From Kushneria phosphatilytica (GTDB lineage Bacteria; Pseudomonadota; Gammaproteobacteria; Pseudomonadales; Halomonadaceae): a DNA stretch of 64,000 bases. The notes beneath the pieces were generated by a model. That model did no database searches and was not told the DNA's origin. It worked only from the letters and a program-made list of their open reading frames with translations. Where the stretch lies: positions 1,302,001-1,366,000 of the forward strand of contig NZ_CP043420.1 in assembly GCF_008247605.1 (NCBI RefSeq), in the 5' to 3' direction. Made by a program: the position numbers and the translations under genes. This document shows positions 40,177-48,692 of the stretch, piece after piece. Position 1 is the first letter of the stretch. The number at the start of each line of letters is the position of its first letter.

Positions 40177-42120
40177 TTATTCGGCCGGACGGGCGACCAG
40201 CGAGCGTGTTTCCTCGCGAGCCTCGGACAGTACCACATTGAGTGGGTCACCGAGACGATAGCGCAGTTCTCCGCCGATATGGATCAGGCCTTCACGTTCA
40301 TCGATCGACAGCTGGTCCCGGTCACTGGTCAAGGTTGATGCAGGCACGAAGGCGGAAGCACCATTGGCCGCCAGGCGCACTCTCAGTCCGCCGCGTCGAA
40401 TATCGACGATTTCGGCAGCGAACCCACGACCCTCGCGAGCGGCTTCGCTCAGATAACGAACATAGAGCCAGTCCTTGACGTCGCGTTCGGCGAGACGATT
40501 GAGGCGTCGGCGCTCGCCAAGGTGTTCGGTCAGGGTTTCAGTGGCTGCAGTCGATGGGGTTTCTTCGCGCAATACCTGCTTGATCAGGCGGTGGTTGAAC
40601 ATGTCACCGTATTTTCGGATCGGCGATGTCCAGGTGGCATATGCGGGCACCCCCATGCCGAAATGTGGCCCGGGTTCACTGGATACACCGGCAAAACCCT
40701 GCAGGCGTCGCAAGCGAGCATCCAGCCAGGCATTGTTATGCGTATCCAGAGTACGGCGCAGGGTACGGTAACCCTCAACGCCCATCAGCTGTTCGCGGGA
40801 GGCCTCGATGGACTGGGCGGCGAGCAGCTGAACAGCCTGATCGGCGCGCTCCTCGGTAAATCCCTGATGAACGTTGTAGATACCATGGCCGACATGACGC
40901 TTCAGGAAATCGGCACAGCTGAGATTGGCCGCAATCATCGCCTCTTCGATCATGCGATGAGCAATGCGTCTTGGCTCCGCGACGATATCGAGCACATTAC
41001 CCGCCTCATCAAGCTTGAAGACGTAGTCGGGCCGATCGGGGAAGACCAGCGCATGCTGCTCGCGCCACTGCTGACGCGCTCGGGTAAAACCTTCAAGCTG
41101 GCGCAGCTGTTGAGCAATGCTCTCTGACTCGGGCTGCCATTCTCCCTGAGCTTCCAGCCAGTCGGAGACCTGTTCATAGGTCAACCGCGCATGGGAGCGC
41201 ACCGTGGCGGTGAAAAAGCGAGTCTCTGTGATGGTGCCATCACTATCGACCTCCAGCGTGGCGGCCAGAGCCAGACGGTCGGCATCCTGTTTCAGCGAGC
41301 AGAGATCGTCAGCCAGTGCCTCGGGGAGCATGGTAACGTTTCGCCCCGGAAGATAGACCGTGAAGGCGCGCTGACGAGCTTCACGATCAACGGCATCGTC
41401 GACGGCAATATAAGCCGTTGGGTCGGCGATCGCCACGGTTAGCCGGTACCCACCTTCACTGCGTGCCTCGATATACAGCGCATCGTCCATATCGGTAGTG
41501 GAGGCGCTGTCAATGGTGAAGAACGGCTGATCGCTCAGGTCGGTGCGCGTCAGCGACTCCTCGAGTTGAGGCCACTGCTCGGCACCACTCGGAGAGGCCT
41601 GCTCCAGTGCATGTCGTGCCAGTGTGACCCGCCAGGGAACCGAGGGGTCCGAAGAAGTGGCAATGACTTCATCGATCTGACAGAAGAAACTGCGATCATC
41701 GGCGCGCAGCGGATGGCGCAACAAACGGGCCACTACCCAGTCGCCTTCGTTCATGGCCGCTTCATCCAGCTGGCGATGAACCCGCGCACGAATGGCAGTT
41801 TTGATCGACGGATGATCGGGAACCACCGACAGCTTGCCTTCGCGCTTTTGAACCCGACCGATGAATCGATCAAGACCGGCCTCGATCAGGCTGTCAGGGG
41901 CCACGCTCTTGCGCTCGTCGGCTTCATGAATCACCGCTTCAATGCGGTCACCATGCATGACCTGCTTCATCGCCGGCGGTGGAATGAACAGCGACTGGCC
42001 GTCGTCGGTTTCAAGAAAGCCGAAGCCTTTCTCGGTACCCTTGACCACGCCGGTAGCACGCGGCGTGTTGTCACGAATCTGTTGCTTGAGTTGAGCAAGC
42101 GCGGAGTTATTCTGCAGCAT
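40177..42120 (-). CDS. rnb: Exoribonuclease II
   Basis: The 647-residue protein is RNase II, a processive 3'-5' exoribonuclease. The N-terminal cold-shock domain has GVVKGTEKGFGFLETDDGQS. The RNB active site carries Asp204, Asp210, Asp212 and Asp213 in FFTIDSASTTDMDDALYIEA, and an S1 domain is at the C-terminus. MLQNNSALAQLKQQIRDNTP aligns with the start of E. coli Rnb, so I chose ATG 42120 although the ribosome site is weak. It is monocistronic. Confidence 0.94.
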   Translation of the reverse strand: MLQNNSALAQLKQQIRDNTPRATGVVKGTEKGFGFLETDDGQSLFIPPPAMKQVMHGDRIEAVIHEADERKSVAPDSLIEAGLDRFIGRVQKREGKLSVVPDHPSIKTAIRARVHRQLDEAAMNEGDWVVARLLRHPLRADDRSFFCQIDEVIATSSDPSVPWRVTLARHALEQASPSGAEQWPQLEESLTRTDLSDQPFFTIDSASTTDMDDALYIEARSEGGYRLTVAIADPTAYIAVDDAVDREARQRAFTVYLPGRNVTMLPEALADDLCSLKQDADRLALAATLEVDSDGTITETRFFTATVRSHARLTYEQVSDWLEAQGEWQPESESIAQQLRQLEGFTRARQQWREQHALVFPDRPDYVFKLDEAGNVLDIVAEPRRIAHRMIEEAMIAANLSCADFLKRHVGHGIYNVHQGFTEERADQAVQLLAAQSIEASREQLMGVEGYRTLRRTLDTHNNAWLDARLRRLQGFAGVSSEPGPHFGMGVPAYATWTSPIRKYGDMFNHRLIKQVLREETPSTAATETLTEHLGERRRLNRLAERDVKDWLYVRYLSEAAREGRGFAAEIVDIRRGGLRVRLAANGASAFVPASTLTSDRDQLSIDEREGLIHIGGELRYRLGDPLNVVLSEAREETRSLVARPAE

Positions 42121-42227
42121 CTCGATCGGTCGATTGGCGGGTCGGGCGCCCACTATACGTTCTGGCCGGGGCCCGCGAAAGGGGGCAGCCCCGAGCGAAG
42201 TAACCGTTTGATGAGATAAGCGTTCGC

Positions 42228-42855
42228 TCAGCGAATGGCCTCGTCAATGGCCTGATCGCCGTCGAGTAACACGAATTCGCGATGCTCGACCTGCTGTCGC
42301 TCGAGCAGGGTGGCTATCACCCGTGCCACATTATCGCGAGAGATATCTTCCCCATCAGCCTCTTCACGAGAGTGTGCGATGCGACCACTGCCGGGAGCGT
42401 CGGTCAGACGTCCCGGACGCAGGATGACATGCTCGAGTCCCGAGTGCATGAGGTAGGCATCGGCGGCTCGTTTGGCGGCCAGATAGGGACGCAACCGCTC
42501 GGGACCGGCAAGCGGGTCGGTATGACGGGTGCTGACCATGATGAAGCGCTTTACGCCCTGCTCGCGAGCGATGTCGATAGCGCGCATGGCGCCATTGAGA
42601 TCAATCATCAGTGTCTGTTCAGGCCCGGTCGAACCTCCGGAGCCGGCCGTAAAGACGACCTGGTCGCAGCCTGCAAAAGCGGCCGTCATGTCACCGGACA
42701 GATCACCCTGCACGGTGTCGATACCCAGCTTTTCGAAAAAGGAGCGCTGACTCTCATGGCGGATCATGGCGCGTATTGATAGGTGCCCGCTCGGCACACT
42801 GCTGGCAGAGGCGACGGCCGATCTGGCCGTTGGCACCGATAATCAGAGTGGTCAT
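42228..42855 (-). pseudogene. NAD(P)-binding SDR-like protein, frameshifted near its N-terminus
   Basis: From the ATG at 42855, with AGGAAG upstream, the sequence reads MTTLIIGANGQIGRRLCQQC then AERA, a Rossmann loop of the atypical SDR5/YhfK type. The frame then ends. The rest continues in another frame from RAMIRHESQRSFFEKLGIDT to the stop at 42228, with CDQVVFTAGSGGS and YLAAKRAADAYL. Removing one C from the CCC run at 42785-42787 joins the halves as AERHLSIRAMIR. The span of 628 bases is one more than 209 codons. Either this is a real +1 insertion or a homopolymer error. If intact it would be a ~208-residue NAD(P)H-binding protein. Confidence 0.8.
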
Positions 42856-42973
42856 GACATGGCTTCCTGTAATGAGTGAAAGGCCTCGACGCTTTATCGC
42901 AGGGCCCTGAGCGCCGTGCCACTGATCCTTGCAGAATAGGGTCATGCACTACAGGCGTCGACCATGGTCGAAG

Positions 42974-42990
42974 TGGTATGCAATTGGTAT
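42974..42990. promoter_or_regulatory. Direct TGGTAT repeats upstream of nagR (candidate operator)
   Basis: TGGTAT occurs at 42974-42979 and 42985-42990, one helical turn apart, within 75 bases of the nagR start. TGGTAT-type half sites are used by NagR/YvoA/DasR regulators, though normally as an inverted pair (TGGTCTAGACCA-like). This is a weak candidate for autoregulation. Confidence 0.3.
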
Positions 42991-43046
42991 TGCTAAAGAG
43001 GCCCTGTGGTGTCAGATTGGTCCGCGTTGCAAGGAGCGAAAACCTC

Positions 43047-43796
43047 ATGAACTGGATGGCGGAACTGGTACTGGATGAAGAGAGCGCCACCCCGCTTTAT
43101 CGTCAGCTGGCAGCGCAGCTGATTGGTGCAATCAACCGGCGTTGCGTGCAACGCGGCGAAGCACTGCCTTCCGAACGGCGTTTGGCAAATCACTGCCGCA
43201 TTTCCCGTATTACCGCACGCCGTGCGCTGGATGAAGTCATCGAGCTTGGGTTGGCTGAACGCAATCGTGGTGCCGGTACTTTTGTAACTCCCCGGGTGGA
43301 AACACCGCTCAACCGTCTGACCGGGTTCTCTCAGGCGCTCGAGGCCCGGGGGCTGATGCCGCGCTCCCAATGGCTGATGCGTGATATCCGGGTGCCTGAT
43401 GGCGATACTCTGATGCGTCTCGGACTGCGTCATGAAACCCCGGTGAGCTATTTCAAACGTCAGCGGCTGGCCGATGAGTCCATTGTAGCGGTAGAGGAGA
43501 GCTGGCTGCCCACCACGCTGATTTCCCGCCCCGAAGAGGTTGATCAGTCGCTCTATCATTATCTGGAAACACAGGGATATCGCATTGAACGGGCCCTGCA
43601 GCACGTCAGTGCGGTCAATGCCGATGCAGCACTGGCCGAGCTGGCCGGTGTTGAAACCGGAAAAGCATTGTTGCGCATTACCCGACTGGGCTACCTGGCG
43701 GATGAGCGTCCTGCCGAGCTGACCATCAGCTGGTGTCGGCCGGATCATTACGATGTGGTGGTAGAACTCGAACGGGAGACTCGGGAGCGAACATGA
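43047..43796 (+). CDS. nagR: GntR/HutC family regulator of N-acetylglucosamine genes
   Basis: The 249-residue protein has an N-terminal winged helix-turn-helix (TPLYRQLAAQLIGAI, LPSERRLANHCRISRITARR) and a C-terminal UTRA ligand domain (about 95-240; GFSQALEARGLMP, VAVEESWLPTTLI). This is the NagR/YvoA/DasR type, which binds glucosamine-6-P or GlcNAc-6-P. AAGGAG precedes ATG 43047. Its last four bases overlap the nagA start (ATGA), so it is part of the nag operon it presumably represses. Confidence 0.88.
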   Translation: MNWMAELVLDEESATPLYRQLAAQLIGAINRRCVQRGEALPSERRLANHCRISRITARRALDEVIELGLAERNRGAGTFVTPRVETPLNRLTGFSQALEARGLMPRSQWLMRDIRVPDGDTLMRLGLRHETPVSYFKRQRLADESIVAVEESWLPTTLISRPEEVDQSLYHYLETQGYRIERALQHVSAVNADAALAELAGVETGKALLRITRLGYLADERPAELTISWCRPDHYDVVVELERETRERT

Positions 43797-44932
43797 GGCA
43801 ACTGGAAGGTAACCTGCTGACGCCGGAGGGCTGGCAGCTGGGACGGCTGAAATGGCGTAATGGCGTCATCGAGGCAATGGAAGGGGAGCCGGTCGATCCG
43901 GACGCCAATGAGGCGCCCCGCCTGATTCCGGGCTTCATCGATCTGCATGTGCATGGGGGCGGTGGCGCCGATGTCATGGAGGGCGGTGAAGCTGCCGCAA
44001 CGCTGGCTCGGACTCATGCCCGATTTGGTACCACCAGTGTGTTGGCGACCACCATGACCGATAGTCGTGCCGCCATCGAGCAAGCACTGCGCGGGGTGCA
44101 GCGCGTCATGCTTGAGCCGCCCGAGCAGGCGGCCGACATCATGGGCGTTCATCTGGAAGGGCCCTTTATCAGCGATCGACGTCTCGGCGCACAACCTCCA
44201 TACGCTCGGCCCGGCACTCGTGAAGAACTTGAAGCGCTGATGGCACTGGTACCGATTCGAGCCATTACCCTGGCCCCGGAGCTTGATGGGCATGAGGGGC
44301 TGATCGACTGGTTGAATCGGCAGGGCATCCGTGTCCAGATCGGTCACAGCGATGGGGATTATGAAACTGCCATAATGGCGCTGGGTCAGGGCGCTCACGG
44401 ATTCACCCATCTTTATAACGCCATGCGTGGGTTGCATCACCGTGATCCGGGCATCGTGGGTGCAGCACTGGCGCAGGCATCCTTCGCTGAAATCATCCCC
44501 GACCTGGTGCATGTAGCGCCCGGTGCGGTACTGGCTGCACTGCGCGCCATCCCGGGTCTTTACGGTATTACTGATGCTACTGCGGCGGCCGGCATGCCCG
44601 AAGGGCAATACCGGCTGGGGGAGAATGATGTCTACAAGCGTGGCGATTCGGTACGCCTGGCGGATGGCACGCTGGCTGGTAGTGCACTGACCATGGATGT
44701 GGCCCTGCGTAACTGGATGGCGCTCGGCCTGCCACTGGCTGAGGCCTCAAGGCGTCTTTCCCTGCTGCCGGCACGCTATCTGGGATTGACCGATCGCGGT
44801 GCACTGGCGCCAGGCCAGCGAGCGGACATCGTCACGCTTGATCACGCAATGAATCTACAGGCGGTGCATGTGGCCGGTCGCGCCATCGAGTCGGTCGCCA
44901 CAATACCCCATGACAGTGATCCTTCACCATGA
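43793..44932 (+). CDS. nagA: N-acetylglucosamine-6-phosphate deacetylase
   Basis: The 379-residue amidohydrolase converts GlcNAc-6-P to glucosamine-6-P and acetate. Metal and active-site elements are in order: DLHVHGGGGADVMEGG, HLEGPFISDRRLGAQ (Glu), IGHSDGDYETA (His), GFTHLYNAMRGLHHRDPGIV (His) and YGITDATAAAGMPEGQY (catalytic Asp). The start is set by the overlap with nagR. The next gene starts 16 bases downstream. Confidence 0.95.
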   Translation: MRQLEGNLLTPEGWQLGRLKWRNGVIEAMEGEPVDPDANEAPRLIPGFIDLHVHGGGGADVMEGGEAAATLARTHARFGTTSVLATTMTDSRAAIEQALRGVQRVMLEPPEQAADIMGVHLEGPFISDRRLGAQPPYARPGTREELEALMALVPIRAITLAPELDGHEGLIDWLNRQGIRVQIGHSDGDYETAIMALGQGAHGFTHLYNAMRGLHHRDPGIVGAALAQASFAEIIPDLVHVAPGAVLAALRAIPGLYGITDATAAAGMPEGQYRLGENDVYKRGDSVRLADGTLAGSALTMDVALRNWMALGLPLAEASRRLSLLPARYLGLTDRGALAPGQRADIVTLDHAMNLQAVHVAGRAIESVATIPHDSDPSP

Positions 44933-44948
44933 ATCCGGGAGAGCAGGC

Positions 44949-45968
44949 ATGTCACTGATGCGTGAAGAGGCCCTGAGTGCCCCTGAACGGATTGCCTCAC
45001 AATTGCGGGCCAATGAAACCGCTGTATACGCCCTGGCAGACAGACTGAAACAACAGCCACCGCGTGCGCTGCTGAGCGTGGCCCGAGGCAGCTCTGATCA
45101 TGCCGCAGGCTATATCAGTTATCTGATCATGCAGTGCATGGGGATACCGGCCGCCTCGCTACCCTTGTCGCTGACCACGCTGGAAGAGACCGCCTGGCGA
45201 GTGGATGAAATGCTGGCGCTGGCCATTTCCCAGTCCGGCCAAAGCCCGGATCTGGTGGCCATGCAGCGTTCGCTGGGCGATGCCGGAGCCATGACTCTGG
45301 CCATGATCAACGCACCGGATTCACCACTGGCGGCTGTAAGCGAGACGACATTGGCGCTGCACGCCGGTGAAGAGCGCAGTGTCGCGGCAACCAAAAGCTT
45401 TCTGGCCACTCTGGCAGCAGGCGCTCAGCTGGTAGGTGCCTGGCGCAAGGATGAGACCCTGCTGCAGGCGCTCAAAAGTCTGCCTGAAAGACTGCGTGAA
45501 TCGGCAGGCATGGACTGGTCGATCGCCGTCAATGCATTGCATGACGTCAGCCACATGATGGTGGTAGGACGAGGCAGCATGCTGGCCATTGCTCAGGAAG
45601 CGGCCCTCAAGTTCAAGGAAACCTGTGCCATTCAGGCCGAAGCCTTCAGCGGGGCCGAAATTCGGCATGGGCCAATGGCCCTGATCGAACAGGGCTATCC
45701 GGTGCTGATTCTGGCACCGCCCGGTGCCGCCCAGCCGGACCTGCGGGAGCTGGCCGCTACCTTTCGTGGCAGAGGCGCCCGAGTGCTCCTGGCTGCCGAT
45801 GAACGTGTTGCGGAACGCGATCTTCCCCTGATGTGTGCCGATCATGAGCTCCTGCATCCGCTCTGCGTAATTCAGAGCTTCTATCTGATGATCGAACAGC
45901 TCGCCCGTGCGCGAGGACTGGACCCGGATCATCCGCGGCATCTCAACAAGGTGACCGAGACCCGCTAG
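44949..45968 (+). CDS. nagB2: SIS-domain glucosamine-6-phosphate deaminase (NagB-II type)
   Basis: The 339-residue protein consists of two SIS domains (about 35-165 and 190-325) like the isomerase half of GlmS, without the glutaminase domain. Motifs are SVARGSSDHAAGYISYLIMQ, AISQSGQSPDLVAMQ, ERSVAATKSFLATLAAG, and EAFSGAEIRHGPMALIEQG. In nag operons of Shewanella and other proteobacteria such proteins replace classical NagB and deaminate glucosamine-6-P to fructose-6-P. The position directly after nagA supports that role; no classical NagB is near. Confidence 0.88.
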   Translation: MSLMREEALSAPERIASQLRANETAVYALADRLKQQPPRALLSVARGSSDHAAGYISYLIMQCMGIPAASLPLSLTTLEETAWRVDEMLALAISQSGQSPDLVAMQRSLGDAGAMTLAMINAPDSPLAAVSETTLALHAGEERSVAATKSFLATLAAGAQLVGAWRKDETLLQALKSLPERLRESAGMDWSIAVNALHDVSHMMVVGRGSMLAIAQEAALKFKETCAIQAEAFSGAEIRHGPMALIEQGYPVLILAPPGAAQPDLRELAATFRGRGARVLLAADERVAERDLPLMCADHELLHPLCVIQSFYLMIEQLARARGLDPDHPRHLNKVTETR

Positions 45969-46103
45969 TCACGATGCCTTGTATCGTGAGCCCGAGGCCC
46001 GGAGGGACATGCCCACCGCCGGGCTCGATGCCTCGCCCAACAATCAACAATGAACCTGCCGAAACACCGGCATTGACCCTGGTGGTCCGACACGAGGTGC
46101 AAC

Positions 46104-48692
46104 ATGACTGAATCTGCAGTAACCGAGGCCGGCATAACCCTGATAACCCCCTGTCGTGGTCTCATGCTCCCTCTGGAAGAGGTGCCTGATCCTGTATTCG
46201 CCGGGGGTAGCCTGGGGCCAGGCGTGGCGATCGATCCTTTGGAGTCGGTGCTTCGAGCGCCCTGCGCCGGTGAAATCGTACGACTGGCCCGTACGCGTCA
46301 TGCCATCACGCTGCGTTGCGAAGAGGGTCCGGAGCTTTTGCTGCATCTGGGCCTGGACACCGTAGCGCTCGATGGTGAGGGCATCGAATTGCTGGTCCAT
46401 GAGGGGGAGCAGGTCAGTGTTGGCCAAACCTTGTGTCGCTTCGACCCCGAGCTGCTCGCACAGCGAGCACTCAGTCTGATTACGCCGATCATCATTACCG
46501 AAGATGAGGGCTGGCAGATTGTGCCACCGACCGAGGACAAGCTTGAATCCGGTGACGTGCTGATGCACCTGAAGCCGGTAGCTTCGGCATCTTCTTCACC
46601 AACCGAGTCCGCGGAGACTTCCGGCCCGGTGCTGGAAGCGACACTGGTGCTGGCTCTGGTGAATGGGTTGCATGCGCGTCCTGCTGCACGCCTGCGTGAC
46701 ATTGCTACTGCCCATTCATGTCGTATTACTCTGCAGCATGATGATGATACGGCGGATGCCGGCAGCCTGACCCGGTTGATGGGACTGGGGTTGAGTGGCG
46801 GAGACCGAGTGTCCGTACGGATTACCGGCGAACAGAGCGAGCAGGCACTGGCGGATGTGCGTGCGCTGCTGGAGCAACCCGAGCTCAGCGAGGCAGCGCC
46901 TCAACATCACAATAACGGTCCATGGCTCGATGAGACAGCGGCAGAGGAGAACGACGCCTCGGTGCCCGGCAGGCTGGCGGGGCTGGTCGCCAGCCCCGGG
47001 CTTGCCTGTGGACCGCTACAGCCTCTGGGGGTGAGCCTGCCCGAGATCGAGCCTGATGCTCGTGATCGTGACGCTGAACAGGTTGCGTTGCAACAGGCCT
47101 GCAAGGCGCTGCAGCAGCAACTGGAGGCGGATATCGCCGAGGCTCGAGGCGCACAGCGCAGCGGCGAAGCGGATATCTTTGCCGCCCACCTGGCCTGGCT
47201 GGAAGACCCTGATCTGACCCAGCGCAGCGTGCGCCTGATCGAGGAGGGTCGAAGCGCTGCCTTTGCCTGGCGCGATGTTCTCGACACCGAGATCAAACAG
47301 CTGGCCGCCAGTGACAATCAGTTGATTGCGGCACGCGCCAGTGATCTGCGCGATCTGCAACGGCGCTTGCTACTGAAACTGCTGGGGCAGGAGGATGATC
47401 CGCTGGATCTGCCCAGGGGGGCGATCGTCGTCACCGATGAGATCACGCCCTCACAATTCATCGCCCTGTGTCAGACCGACCCCGCCGGGCTTTGTCTGGC
47501 GGGGGGCGGTACGACCTCTCATGTGGCGATTCTGGCACGCTCACGAGGGCTGCCCTGCCTGGCAGCCATGGGCGACAGGCTGACGCAGCAAGCCGCGCAA
47601 CATGAAGGGGCGAGCGTGATACTCGACGGGGATCATGGATGTCTCGAGCTCGAACCTGATGAAGCACGCCTTGAACAGGTACAGAGTGTGCTTGAAGCGC
47701 GTCGGATTGCTCGGCACGAGGCCCGGACGGCAGCGGATCAGCCCGCGGTGACGCGTGATGGTGTAACGCTTGAAGTGGCCGCCAACGTGGCCGATGCCAG
47801 TGAAGCCGAGCAGGCTTATGAGCAGGGGGCAGATGGCATTGGCCTGATGCGCAGCGAGTTTCTCTTCATGGCACGTGAGTCGGCACCCACGATGGAAGAG
47901 CAGCGAGCTGTTTATCAGGCTGCCATCGAGGCCATGCACGGTCGGCCGGTGATTATCCGAACACTCGATATCGGCGCCGACAAGGCGCTCTCCTATCTGC
48001 CGCTGCCTGCGGTGGCCAATCCGGCACTGGGGACACGGGGCGTCCGACTGCTCAATGCCCATGGTGGGCTGCTCGATGATCAGTTGCGCGCCCTGCTGGC
48101 AGTGGACGCGCCAGAACGGCTGCGCATCATGGTGCCAATGGTGACTGATGTTACCGACCTGCGTGCGGTGCGTCAGCGACTGGAAATACTGGCTGCAGAG
48201 CGGGGCATAACCCGCCTGCCGGCGCTGGGCGTGATGATCGAGGTGCCGGCGGCGGCGCTCTCGGCCGCCTCATTGGCGCGGGAGGCCGATTTTCTGTCGA
48301 TCGGTACCAACGATCTGACCCAGTACACCCTGGCGATGGACCGTGAAGATGCCGTATTGGCCGGACGCGCCGACGTGCTTCATCCCGCGGTACTGCGTCT
48401 GATCGCAATGACGGTCGAAGCGGCGCGTGGAGAAGACTGTTGGGTCGGTGTTTGCGGAGCGGCAGCCGGTGACCCCCTGGCCTGGGCCGCGCTGGCGGCG
48501 CTGGGGGTGAATGAACTTTCGGTCGAGCCGGCACGGGTGGCCGAGATCAAGGCTGAACTGCGCAGTCTTGACCTGTCAGCACTGGCAAAAGCACTGCCGG
48601 CCTGGCTGACGCTGGATGAGGCTCGAGCCGTGAGGAGTGCACTGGGCGACTGGCTTGCCAACAGCAATGAACCGAAAGAGGGCCAATCATGA
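46104..48692 (+). CDS. PTS multiphosphoryl transfer protein, EIIA(Glc)-HPr-EI fusion
   Basis: The 862-residue cytoplasmic protein fuses three phosphotransfer modules. EIIA of the glucose family is at about 1-155, with its phospho-His81 in LLLHLGLDTV. HPr is at about 176-262 with His190 in NGLHARPAA. Enzyme I is at about 290-850, with His473 in GGGTTSHVAILARSRG and the PEP-binding region GIGLMRSEFLFMARESAP. It takes phosphate from PEP to EIIB of the next gene, so the operon needs no separate ptsHI. GAGGTG precedes the ATG. It overlaps the transporter gene by four bases (ATGA). Confidence 0.94.
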   Translation: MTESAVTEAGITLITPCRGLMLPLEEVPDPVFAGGSLGPGVAIDPLESVLRAPCAGEIVRLARTRHAITLRCEEGPELLLHLGLDTVALDGEGIELLVHEGEQVSVGQTLCRFDPELLAQRALSLITPIIITEDEGWQIVPPTEDKLESGDVLMHLKPVASASSSPTESAETSGPVLEATLVLALVNGLHARPAARLRDIATAHSCRITLQHDDDTADAGSLTRLMGLGLSGGDRVSVRITGEQSEQALADVRALLEQPELSEAAPQHHNNGPWLDETAAEENDASVPGRLAGLVASPGLACGPLQPLGVSLPEIEPDARDRDAEQVALQQACKALQQQLEADIAEARGAQRSGEADIFAAHLAWLEDPDLTQRSVRLIEEGRSAAFAWRDVLDTEIKQLAASDNQLIAARASDLRDLQRRLLLKLLGQEDDPLDLPRGAIVVTDEITPSQFIALCQTDPAGLCLAGGGTTSHVAILARSRGLPCLAAMGDRLTQQAAQHEGASVILDGDHGCLELEPDEARLEQVQSVLEARRIARHEARTAADQPAVTRDGVTLEVAANVADASEAEQAYEQGADGIGLMRSEFLFMARESAPTMEEQRAVYQAAIEAMHGRPVIIRTLDIGADKALSYLPLPAVANPALGTRGVRLLNAHGGLLDDQLRALLAVDAPERLRIMVPMVTDVTDLRAVRQRLEILAAERGITRLPALGVMIEVPAAALSAASLAREADFLSIGTNDLTQYTLAMDREDAVLAGRADVLHPAVLRLIAMTVEAARGEDCWVGVCGAAAGDPLAWAALAALGVNELSVEPARVAEIKAELRSLDLSALAKALPAWLTLDEARAVRSALGDWLANSNEPKEGQS

